Source: Liolophura sinensis (Eukaryota > Mollusca > Polyplacophora > Chitonida > Chitonidae). Taken from it: a stretch of 64,000 nucleotides of DNA. Under the pieces are notes generated by a model that ran no database searches, was not told the DNA's origin, and saw only the letters and a list, made by a program, of their open reading frames with translations. A program made the translations under genes and the position numbers. This document shows positions 53,163-64,000 of the stretch, piece by piece. Each line of letters begins with the position of its first letter. Position 1 is the first letter of the stretch. Where the stretch lies: positions 62,001 through 126,000 of the forward strand of contig NW_027017961.1 in assembly GCF_032854445.1 (NCBI RefSeq), read 5' to 3'.

Positions 53163-53411
53163 GATTTAATCAACGATTCAGGAAAACACAGTGATCCAGG
53201 TTTAGAAGCTGCCTGACTTCAGGTTATATTAATATCTTGAAGTAATGATACTTCGTTGCTTGAAACCATTTAAACATCCGAATTCCACTGACTCTGTCAA
53301 CACGCTGGATGAAAGAATAAATTGGAGTGAAATCAGTTAGAGAAACACATGATTTTCTATCGGCCTCACAACGTTTTACATTTTACTTACTTATTTAATT
53401 TTTGTTTGAGA

Positions 53412-53597
53412 AGGGCCTCAGTTACCGAGGGGGTCAGCACGCCATCGCCCTGCAATGGGCTTCCAACCGATGCGGTCGCTGTGAGTTCAAGTCCAGCTCA
53501 GGCTGGCTTCCTCTTTTTGCCGTCCATGAGGAGGTCTTCTGGCAACCTGCGGGTAGTCGTGGATTTTCCCCAGTACACCAAATAAAAAAATAAATAA
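53412..53597 (+). mobile_element. Diverged SINE-like element, copy 7
   Basis: Equivalent of 2821-3006, with the alpha/beta-type A-rich tail. Confidence 0.65.
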
Positions 53598-54540
53598 TGT
53601 TACGACCAAAACTGTCTGTATTATAAAGAGATGGCTTGTTCGAAATACACGACAGTTTAGCCGCACAAAAAAGTAACCAAAACCAGCAGATTTTATTTTT
53701 CAACAATTTATTACATTTAACAGGAACAGATAACAAGACTTTTACAAGTGCTAAAATACTTAAGTTTAACAAGAAATGATAGCAATATCTATACAAATAC
53801 TAAAGTACTTACACAATGCTGAAAAATGCACAGAGGCAATATTTACAAGAGCGAAAGTCCACAGTATAACTGAGTGTATGACGACATATACACAAAATTC
53901 CACAGACAGGGTCCGTGTACTAATAAGCACTGTGTACACAAGAGCACAAATTAAGCCTTTGAAGCCTTTGTTGCTAACTAGATAGCGTTTTAGATCTCTT
54001 GAAATGACACCTGAAAGGTTTGATTCAATTGTTGTGTAACAGTAATCACCGAATGACTGGATGATTGGGTTTGACGTCACATTGTAATGCAAGTATGAAA
54101 GAAAGATTCAAAAGTTGAAAGCAATCACTGCGCGGTGTTACTTAAAAATCAGGTTGCCTTACACCTGTCAAGGCACGGGATACCACGGATTGCAGATAGT
54201 TCTCTGCTGATTTATTTTCATTTTTTTTTGTCGATTGTTGAGAAACCTTGCTATAATGACTGAAAAGAGAAACGATCATAAAAGCTGCGGGACCAAGTGT
54301 TCTCTGTAATCCCACATGGAACACTGGGGTTAGAGCTGATTTCCTAGCTGGCACCATCTTTTAAGTGCCAATATTGAGAAATGCCTTCTATTTCTTCTCA
54401 ACGATCAACGGTACAAAGATGCAGTTTGGACCAAATACACGCTAAAAAGCTCATCTTATCCCCACACATTATCCAGACTAAATCTTTCATTTTTCCCTTC
54501 AGCTGAAATAGACTAAATCCAGTTAAAGAGACTCGTGTTT

Positions 54541-57500
54541 TATAATAGCATGCTCAGTTACAAGATAAACATTGTAATCATTATATTAGCAGGCTCAGTT
54601 ACAAGGTAAACATTGTAATCATTATAATAGAGAGCTCAGTTACAAGATGAAAATTGTAATCATAATAGCATGTTCAGTTACAAGATGAATATTGTAATCA
54701 TTATAATAACATCATCAGTTACAAGATGAACATTGTAATCATTATATTAGCACGTTCAATTACAAGATGAACATTGTAATCATTATAATAGCATGTTCAG
54801 TTACAAGGTGAACATTGTAATCATTATAAAAACATGCCCAGTTACAAGATGAACATTGTAATCATTATATTAGCATGCTCAGTTACAAGGTGAACATTGT
54901 AATCATTATATTAGCACGCTCAGTTACAAGGTAAACATTGTAATCATTATAATAGAAAGCTCAGTTACAAGATGAAAATTGTAATCATAATAGCACGTTC
55001 AGTTACAAGATGAATATTGTAATCATTATAATAACATCATAAGTTACAAAATGAACATTGTATTCATTATATAAGCACGTTCAATTACAAGATGAACATT
55101 GTAATCATTATAAAAGCATGTTCAGTTACAAGGTGAACATTGTAATCATTATAAAAACATGCCCAGTTACAAGATGAACATTGTAATAGTTAAAATAGCA
55201 TGTTCAGTTACGAAGTGAACATTGTAATCATTATATTAGCATGCTCAGTTGCAAGATAAACCTTGTAGTCTTTATAATATCATTTTCAGTTACAAGATGA
55301 ACATTGTAATCGACAAAATAGCATGTTCATTTACAAGATGAACATTGTAATCATTATATTAGCACGTTCAGTTAAAACGTGAGGATTGTAATCGATATAA
55401 TAGCATGTTCAGATACAAGATAAATATTGTAATTATTGTAATGGCATGTTCATTTACAAGGTGAACATTGTAATCATTATATTAGGATGTGCAGTTACAA
55501 GATGAACATTGTAATCAGTATAATAGCATGCTCAATTACAAAATGAACATTGTAATTATTATAATATTATGCTTAGTTACAAGATGAACATTGTAATCAT
55601 TATACTAGTATGCCCAGTTACAAGATGAACATTCTAATCATTATAATAGCATGCTCAAATACAAGATGAGCAATGTAATCATTATAATAGCATGCTCAGT
55701 TACAAGATGAAAATTGTAATTAGTATAATAGCATGCTCAGTTACAACATGAACATTGTAATCATTATAATAACATGTTCAGTTACAAGATGAACATTGTA
55801 ATCAGTATAATAGCTGGCTCAGTTACAAAATTAATATTTTAATTATGATACTAGTATGCCCAGTTACAAAATGAACATTGTAGTCATAATAGCATGTTCA
55901 GTTACAAGATGAATATTGTAATCATTATAATAACATCATAAGTTACAAAATGAACATTGTATTCATTATATAAGCACGTTCAATTACAAGATGAACATTG
56001 TAATCATTATAAAAGCATGTTCAGTTACAAGGTGAACATTGTAATCATTATAAAAACATGCCCAGTTACAAGATGAACATTGTAATAGTTAAAATAGCAT
56101 GTTCAGTTACGAAGTGAACATTGTAATCATTATATTAGCATGCTCAGTTGCAAGATAAACCTTGTAGTCTTTATAATATCATTTTCAGTTACAAGATGAA
56201 CATTGTAATCGACAAAATAGCATGTTCATTTACAAGATGAACATTGTAATCATTATATTAGCACGTTCAGTTAAAACGTGAGGATTGTAATCGATATAAT
56301 AGCATGTTCAGATACAAGATAAATATTGTAATTATTGTAATGGCATGTTTATTTACAAGGTGAACATTGTAATCATTATATTAGGATGTGCAGTTACAAG
56401 ATGAACATTGGAATCAGTATAATAGCATGCTCAATTACAAAATGAACATTGTAATTATTATAATATTATGCTTAGTTACAAGATGAACATTGTAATCATT
56501 ATACTAGTATGCCCAGTTACAAGATGAACATTCTAATCATTATAATAGCATGCTCAAATACAAGATGAGCAATGTAATCATTATAATAGCATGCTCAGTT
56601 ACAAGATGAAAATTGTAATTAGTATAATAGCATGCTCAGTTACAACATGAACATTGTAATCATTATAATAACATGTTCAGTTACAAGATGAACATTGTAA
56701 TCAGTATAATAGCTGGCTCAGTTACAAAATTAATATTTTAATTATGATACTAGTATGCCCAGTTACAAAATGAACATTGTAGTCATAATAGCATGTTCAG
56801 TTACAAGATGAATATTGTAATCATATTAAAAACATCATCAGTTACAAGGTGAACATTGTAATCAGTATGAAAGCATGCTCAGTTGCAAAATGGACATTGT
56901 AATCATTACATTAGCATATTCACTTACAAGATGAATATTGTAATCATTATAATAACATCATCAGTTACAAAATAAACATTGTATTCATTATATTAGCACG
57001 TTCAATTACAAGATGAACATTGTAATCATTATAAAAGCATGTTCAGTTACAAGGTGAACATTGTAATCACTATAAAAACATGCTCAGTTACAAGATGAAC
57101 ATTGTAATCATTATAATAGCATGTTCAGTTACAAGGTGGACATTGTAATCAGTATAAAAGAATGCTCAGTTGCAAAATGGACATTGTAATCATTACATTA
57201 GCATATTCAGTTACAAGATGAATATTGTAATCATTATAATAACATCATTAGTTACAAAAAGAACATTGTATTCATTATATTAGCACGTTCAATTACAAGA
57301 TGAACATTGTAATCATTAAAATATCATGCTAAGTTGCAAGATGAAGATTGTAATCGACATAATAGCATGTTCAGTTACAAGATGAACATTGTAATCATTG
57401 TAATAGCATGTTCAGTTACAAAGTGAACATTGTAATCCTTATAATTGCATGTTCAGTTACAAAATTAATATTTTAATTATTATACTAGTATGCCCAGTTA

Positions 57501-59192
57501 CAAGATGAACATTGTAATCATAATAGCATGTTCAGTTACAAGATGAATATTGTAATCATAATAATAACATCATCAGTTACAAAATGAACATTGTATTCAT
57601 TATATTAGCACGTTCAATTACAAGATGAACATTGTAATCATTATAATAGCATGTTCAGTTACAAGGTGAACATTGTAATCACTATAAAAACATGCTCAGT
57701 TACAAGATGAACATTGTAATCATTATAATAGCATGTTCAGTTACAAGGTGGACATTGTAATCAGTATAAAAGAATGCTCAGTTGCAAAATGGACATTGTA
57801 ATCATTACATTAGCATATTCAGTTACAAGATGAATATTGTAATCATTATAATAACATCATTAGTTACAAAATGAACATTGTATTCATTATATTAGCACGT
57901 TCAATTACAAGATGAACATTGTAATGATTAAAATATCATGCTAAGTTGCAAGATGAAGATTGTAATCGACATAATAGCATGTTCAGTTACAAGATGAACA
58001 TTGTAATCATTGTAATAGCATGTTCAGTTACAAAGTGAACATTGTAATCCTTATAATTGCATGTTCAGTTACAAAATTAATATTTTAATTATTATACTAG
58101 TATGCCCAGTTACAAGATGAACATTGTAATCATAATAGCATGTTCAGTTACAAGATGAATATTGTAATCATAATAATAACATCATCAGTTACAAAATGAA
58201 CATTGTATTCATTATATTAGCACGTTCAATTACAAGATGAACATTGTAATCATTATAATAGCATGTTCAGTTACAAGGTGAACATTGTAATCATTATAAA
58301 AACATGCCCAGATACAAGATGAACATTGTAATACTTCTAATAGCATGTTCAGTTACGAAGTGAACATTGTAATCATTATAATAGCATGCTTAGTTTCAAG
58401 ATAAACATTGTAATCATTATAATATCATTTTCAGTTACAAGATGAAGATTGTAATCGACATAATAGCATGTTCAGTTACAAGACGAACATTGTAATCATT
58501 GTAATAGCAAGTTCAGTTACAAAGTGAACATTGTAATCATTATAAAAGCTTCAACAGTTACAAGATGAACATTGTAATCATTATAATAGCATGCTCAGTT
58601 ACAAGATGAACATTGTAAACAGTATAATAGCGTGCTCATTTACAAAATGAACATTGTCATCATTATAAGAGCATGCTAAGTTACAAGATGAACATTGTAA
58701 TCATTATAAAAACATCATCAGTTACAAGGTGAACATTGTAATCAGTATACAAGCATGCTCAGTTGCAAAATGGACATTGTAATCATTACATTAGCATATT
58801 CACTTACAAGATGAATATTGTAATCATTATAATAACATCATCAGTTACAAAATGAACATTGTATTCATTATATTAGCACGTTCAATTACAAGATGAACAT
58901 TGTAATCATTAAAATATCATGCTAAGTTGCAAGATGAAAATTGTAATCGACATAATAGCATGTTCAGTTACAAGATGAACATTGTAATCATTGTAATAGC
59001 ATGTTCAGATACAAAGTGAACATTGTAATCCTTATAATTGCATGTTCAGTTACAAGATGAACATTGTAATCATTACAAAAACATCATCAGTGTCAAGGTG
59101 AACATTGTAATCAGTATACAAGCATGCTCAGTTGCAAAATGGACATTGTAATCATTACAATAGCATATTCAGTTACAAGATGAACATTGTAA
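54541..59192. repeat. 41-bp satellite array A7 (beta type)
   Basis: 4,652 bp, collinear with A2 at an offset of about 38,479 and with A4 at about 22,918. It has doubled 899-bp blocks (about 54981-56778) and doubled 612-bp blocks. Private substitutions include ATTGGAATCAG near 56,408, ACAAAAAGAAC near 57,255 and AAGCTTCAAC near 58,547. Confidence 0.96.
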
Positions 59193-60087
59193 GAAATATT
59201 TTTAGAATAAATCGCTTCCAAACTCTGGTATATTCACCTTAGTTTAACTAAACGCCATCATATCGTATTGATTTTAATTACATGTAATATTGTAATAGGC
59301 ATGTTCTTAAGTCAAGTGGCCCTTTGTTAGACTGTTTAGCCTTTCAAAACGGAAACTACAGGTATGCATATTTAAGAGAACTTAAGTTTGTCCTTTTTTA
59401 AAACCATTTTCTTCATTCCTCAATGAAAAATACATGCATTGTTTCGCACCCCTATTTGCAGCGTACTGGCAATGGGCCAAATGTGTAGAATACGATATCT
59501 GTGAAATTAATCTGACTGCAATAAGATCAGAAAATTCGACCCCAATTCTTTGATGGTTTTCTCTACGGTTCTTCTATATCGGGACTAGTCTTGCTGACAA
59601 TGGTAACTGATGCTGGTCGGCAAGTACACGTACGTTAATGAGATCAATAACTTTGTCTCTTTCTTTCAGGACAAATATGTAACTTATTAAACTAACGGTT
59701 TTGACAGATAAATGTAACAGCTCTGTGATCTCATCATGTTAGAAATGAAATAAAAAATGCGATATAGACGTACTTGAGCTCCTAATATGTTTTTTCCAGA
59801 GTGCTTACGGTGGACTTCGTTTGGATTCTGTGAGGGTTTTGATAGGTCTGTTATATGTTAATTGTGGATTACTGAAAACTCGCACCGCTAATATTATATA
59901 AACAAACATGTATGCTTAAAGCCTTCCTTTCACTAGGAAATAAAATAGCCTGAGTAGGAGCCTTGTCAGGTGGGGTTATGTATGGGAGGACTAAGGTTTG
60001 CCTGAAGTGAAAGACATAGGTACAGTAAATGGCGCAGAGACATACATGTCTTTACAGATAAATGTTATCTGATCGTCAGTTGCACAG

Positions 60088-60454
60088 ACCGGCCCGGATA
60101 GCACAGTTGGTAGAGCGTCCGCTTCGGGACCGGTAGATCCAGGATCAATCCTTGGTCGAGTCACACCTAAGACTTTAAAAGAGGAAGTTGTGACTTCCTC
60201 GTTTGGCGTTCAGCATGAAGGGGGATAGTGCAACGACTGGTTGACCCGTTTCAGTATAATGGCTCGGGCGGGGCGGCTTACTTGCCTTCGGTAAGTCGTC
60301 TCAGTGATGCAGCACTAAATAAAAGAGCGGTGAAAATCCGTCCTGCAACAAGGAGGCACATTACACGTGCATGCACCCTAATGATTCCTTCGTCGTCATA
60401 TGACTGAAAAATTGTTGAGTACGACGTTAAACCCCAAGCACTCACTCACTCACT
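60088..60454 (+). mobile_element. tRNA-derived SINE, copy 8
   Basis: 367 bp, with the gamma-specific extra G, intact A and B boxes, target-site duplications at 60077-60087 and 60455-60465. Confidence 0.88.
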
Positions 60455-60516
60455 CAGTTGCACAGCGACATACATGTCTATACAGAAAAATGCTATCTGA
60501 TCGCAGTCAGTGTAAA

Positions 60517-60655
60517 ATTCCTGACGGTGTTTACTGTGCAGCAGAGATTCAGGATGGTGCTTACTGTGTAGCAGAGTTTCAGGATGGTATTTACTGTGCA
60601 GCAGAGATTCAGGATGGTGTTTACGGTGCAACAGAGATTCAGTATGGTGTTAATT
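60517..60655. repeat. 30-bp tandem repeat, copy 8
   Basis: 4.6 units of 30 bp, equivalent to 2433-2571. Confidence 0.85.
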
Positions 60656-60904
60656 GATTTAATCAACGATTCAGGAAAACACAGTGATCCAGGTTTAGAA
60701 GCTGCCTGACTTCAGGTTATATTAATATCTTGAAGTAATGATACTTCGTTGCTTGAAACCATTTAAACATCCGAATTCCACTGACTCTGTCAACACGCTG
60801 GATGAAAGAATAAATTGGAGTGAAATCAGTTAGAGAAACACATGATTTTCTATCGGCCTCACAACGTTTTACATTTTACTTACTTATTTAATTTTTGTTT
60901 GAGG

Positions 60905-61090
60905 AGGGCCTCAGTTACCGAGGGGGTCAGCACGCCATCGCCCTGCAATGGGCTTCCAACCGATGCGGTCGCTGTGAGTTCAAGTCCAGCTCAGGCTGGC
61001 TTCCTCTTTTTGCCGTCCATGAGGAGGTCTTCTGGCAACCTGCGGGTAGTCGTGGATTTCCCCCAGTACACCAAATAAATAAATAAATAA
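60905..61090 (+). mobile_element. Diverged SINE-like element, copy 8
   Basis: Equivalent of 2821-3006, with the gamma-type AAATAAATAAATAAATAA tail. Confidence 0.65.
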
Positions 61091-62033
61091 TGTTACGACC
61101 CAAACTGTCTGTATTATAAAGAGATGGCTTGTTCGAAATACACGACAGTTTAGCTGCACAAAAAAGTAACCAAAACCAGCAGATTTTATTTTTCAACAAT
61201 TTATTACATTTAACAGGAACAGATAACAAGACTTTTACAAGTGCTAAAATACTTAAGTTTAACAAGAAATGATAGCAATATCTATACAAATACTAAAGTA
61301 CTTACACAATGCTGAAAAATGCACAGAGGCAATATTTGCAAGAGCGAAAGTCCACAGTATAACTGAGTGTATGACGACATATACACAAAATTCCACAGAC
61401 AGGGTCCGTGTACCAATAAGCACTGTGTACACAAGAGCACAAATTAAGCCTTTGAAGCCTTTGTTGCTAACTAGATAGCGTTTTAGATCTCTTGAAATGA
61501 CACCTGAAAGGTTTGATTCAATTGTTGTGTAACAGTAATCACCGAATGACTGGATGATTGGGTTTGACGTCACATTGTAATGCAAGTATGAAAGAAAGAT
61601 TCAAAAGTTGAAAGCAATCACTGCGCGGTGTTACTTAAAAATCAGGTTGCCTTACACCTGTCAAGGCACGGGATACCACGGATTGCAGATAGTTCTCTGC
61701 TGATTTATTTTCATTTTTTTTTGTCGATTGTTGAGAAACCTTGCTATAATGACTGAAAAGAGAAACGATCATAAAAGCTGCGGGACCAAGTGTTCTCTGT
61801 AATCCCACATGGAACACTGGGGTTAGAGCTGATTTCCTAGCTGGCACCATCTTTTAAGTGCCAATATTGAGAAATGCCTTCTATTTCTTCTCAACGATCA
61901 ACGGTACAAAGATGCAGTTTGGACCAAATACACGCTAAAAAGCTCATCTTATCCCCACACATTATCCAGACTAAATCTTTCATTTTTCCCTTCAGCTGAA
62001 ATAGACTAAATCCAGTTAAAGAGACTCGTGTTT

Positions 62034-64000
62034 TGTAATAGCATGCTCAGTTACAAGATAAACATTGTAATCATTATATTAGCAGGCTCAGTTACAAGGT
62101 AAACACTGTAATCATTATAATAGAGAGCTCAGTTACAAGATGAAAATTGTAATCATAATAGCATGTTCAGTTACAAGATGAATATTGTAATCATTATAAT
62201 AACATCATCAGTTACAAAATGAACATTGTAATCATTATATTAGCACGTTCAATTACAAGATGAACATTGTAATCATTATAATAGCATGTTCAGTTACAAG
62301 GTGAACATTGTAATCATTATAAAAACATGCCCAGTTACAAGATGAACATTGTAATCAATATATTAGCATGCTCAGTTACAAGGTGAACATTGTAATCATT
62401 ATATTATCACGCTCAGTTACAAGGTAAACATTGTATATATTATAATAGAAAGCTCAGTTACAAGATGAAAATTGTAATCATAATAGCACGTTCAGTTACA
62501 AGATGAATATTGTAATCATAATAATAACATCATCAGTTACAAAATGAACATTGTATTCATTATATAAGCACGTTCAATTACAAGATGAACATTGTAATCA
62601 TTATAATAGCATGTTTAGTTACAAGGTGAACACTGTAATCATTATAAAACATGCATAGTTACATGATGAACATTGTAATAGTTATAATAGCATGTTCAGT
62701 TACAAAGTGAACATTGTAATCATTATAATAGCATGCTCAGTTGCAAGATAAACATTGTAATCATTATAATATCATTTTCAGTTACAAGATGAAGATTGTA
62801 ATCGACATAATAGCATGTTCAGTTACAAGATGAACATTGTAATCATTGTAATAGCATGTTCAGTTACAAAGTGAACATTGTAATCATTATAATTGCATGT
62901 TCAATTACAAGATGAACATTGTAAACATTATAATAGCATACTCAGTTACAAGATGAACATTGTAAACAGTATAATAGCCTGCTCATTTACAAAACGAACA
63001 TTGTCATCATTATAATAGCATGCTAAGTTACAAGATGAACATTGTAATCATTATAAAAACATCATCAGTTACAAGGTGGACATTGTTATCAGTATAAAAG
63101 CATGCTCAGTTGCAAAATGGACATTGGAATCATTACAATAGCATATTCAGTTACAAGATGAACTATGTAATCATTATAATAATGTGCTTAGTTACAAGGT
63201 GAACATTGTAATCATTACAATAGCGTGCTCAGTTTCAAGATGAACATTGTAATCATTATAATACCATGTTCAGTTACAGGATGAACATTGCAATCATAAT
63301 AATATCACATTCAGTTACAAGATGAACATTATAATAACCTAATACCGTGTTCAGTTACAAAATGAACATTAAAATTATTATAATAGCACGTTCAGTGACA
63401 AGGTGAAAATTAAAATCATTATAATAGCATTCTCAGTTACATGGTGAAGATTGTAATCATTATAATAGCGTCAACGGTTACAAAATCATCATTGTATTCA
63501 ATATATTAGCATGCTCAGTTACAAAATGAATATTGCAATTATTATATTAGCATATTTCATTACAAGATGAACATTGTAATCATTATTATAGCATATGTAG
63601 TTACAAAATAATTATTGTAATCATTATACTAGTATGCTCTGTTACAAGATGAACATTGTAATCAGTATAATAGCATGCTCAGTTACAAAATGAACATTGT
63701 AATCATTATGCTAGTATGCTCTGTTACAAGATGAACATTGTAATGAGTATAATAGCATGCTCAGTTACAAAATTAACATTGTAATCATTTTACTAGTATC
63801 CTCTGTTACAAGATGAACATTGTAATCATTATAATAGCATGCTCAGTTACAAGGTGAACATTGCAATCATTATAATTGCATCATCAGTTACAAAATAAAC
63901 ATTGTAATCATTTTAATAGCATGCTTAGTAACAAAATGAATATTGCAATCATTATATTAGCATATTTCATTACAAGATGAACATTGTAATCATCATAATG
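62034..64000. repeat. 41-bp satellite array A8 (gamma type, left part)
   Basis: 1,967 bp, running out of the window. It matches the gamma-specific heads of A3 (from 23556) and A5 (from 39098), including the diverged AGTATGCTCTGTTAC monomers. It agrees with A3 where A5 has single-base indels. One private change is TTGTATATATTATAATAG near 62,430. Confidence 0.95.

Larger units (their letters stand above)
51701..54540. repeat. 2.84-kb module, copy 7 (class beta)
   Basis: Length 2,840 bp with the beta marks. It is one T shorter in the poly-T run near 54,220, which opens a meaningless 71-codon minus-strand frame also seen at 23157 and 61635. Flanks hold nothing recognised apart from the decayed monomer near 51,791 and the minus-strand 3'-end-like stretch near 53,686-54,092. 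Confidence 0.93.
59193..62033. repeat. 2.84-kb module, copy 8 (class gamma)
   Basis: Length 2,841 bp with the gamma marks at both edges. Offset from copy 5 is 22,918, equal to the beta copy 4 to copy 7 offset, so a beta-gamma pair moves as a unit. CCAGACTAAATC near 61,965 is the alpha/beta form (the other gamma copies have CCAGGCTAAATC), a small sign of exchange between classes. No gene. Confidence 0.93.

Overview
This 64 kb window is eukaryotic satellite DNA with no recognisable protein-coding gene. I infer a mollusc, probably a gastropod. The reason is two tRNA-derived SINE-type elements whose body and ACTC-repeat tail resemble repeats I know from molluscan, especially abalone-like, genomes; this recognition is from memory and not verified by a search. 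The longest open frame is about 120 codons and lies across a SINE.

Layout: two kinds of DNA alternate. (1) AT-rich tandem arrays of a 41-bp monomer fill about 41.3 kb (1-1109, 3951-13220, 16062-20713, 23556-28782, 31624-36274, 39098-43715, 46557-51700, 54541-59192, 62034-64000), roughly 1,000 monomers. (2) Eight near-identical copies of a non-satellite module of about 2.84 kb interrupt the arrays (starts 1110, 13221, 20714, 28783, 36275, 43716, 51701, 59193). Each module carries, in order: about 0.9 kb of unrecognised DNA with one decayed 41-bp monomer inside it; a full-length SINE with matching target-site duplications; a 30-bp tandem repeat of 4.6 units; a second, diverged SINE-like element; and about 0.9 kb that, on the minus strand, looks like an mRNA 3' end.

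The repeat is hierarchical. 41-bp monomers form blocks of 899 bp (22 monomers) and 612 bp (15 monomers), each containing one 38-bp monomer. Array plus module forms units of about 7.5-8 kb. Shared variants sort the modules into three classes in the order alpha-beta-gamma-beta-gamma-alpha-beta-gamma, with exact long-range offsets (beta to beta 15,562 bp; alpha to alpha 42,606 bp). The 9.27-kb array at 3951-13220 is a fusion of an alpha-type and a beta-type array in which one module is missing. The gamma arrays are also chimeric.

This is the structure expected of a large heterochromatic or centromere-like satellite shaped by unequal exchange and gene conversion. Function is unknown. A cluster of private single-base indels at about 37.1-41.1 kb suggests poor consensus quality there, and repeat collapse or expansion in the assembly cannot be excluded. 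No operon, CRISPR array, rRNA gene or functional tRNA gene was found.
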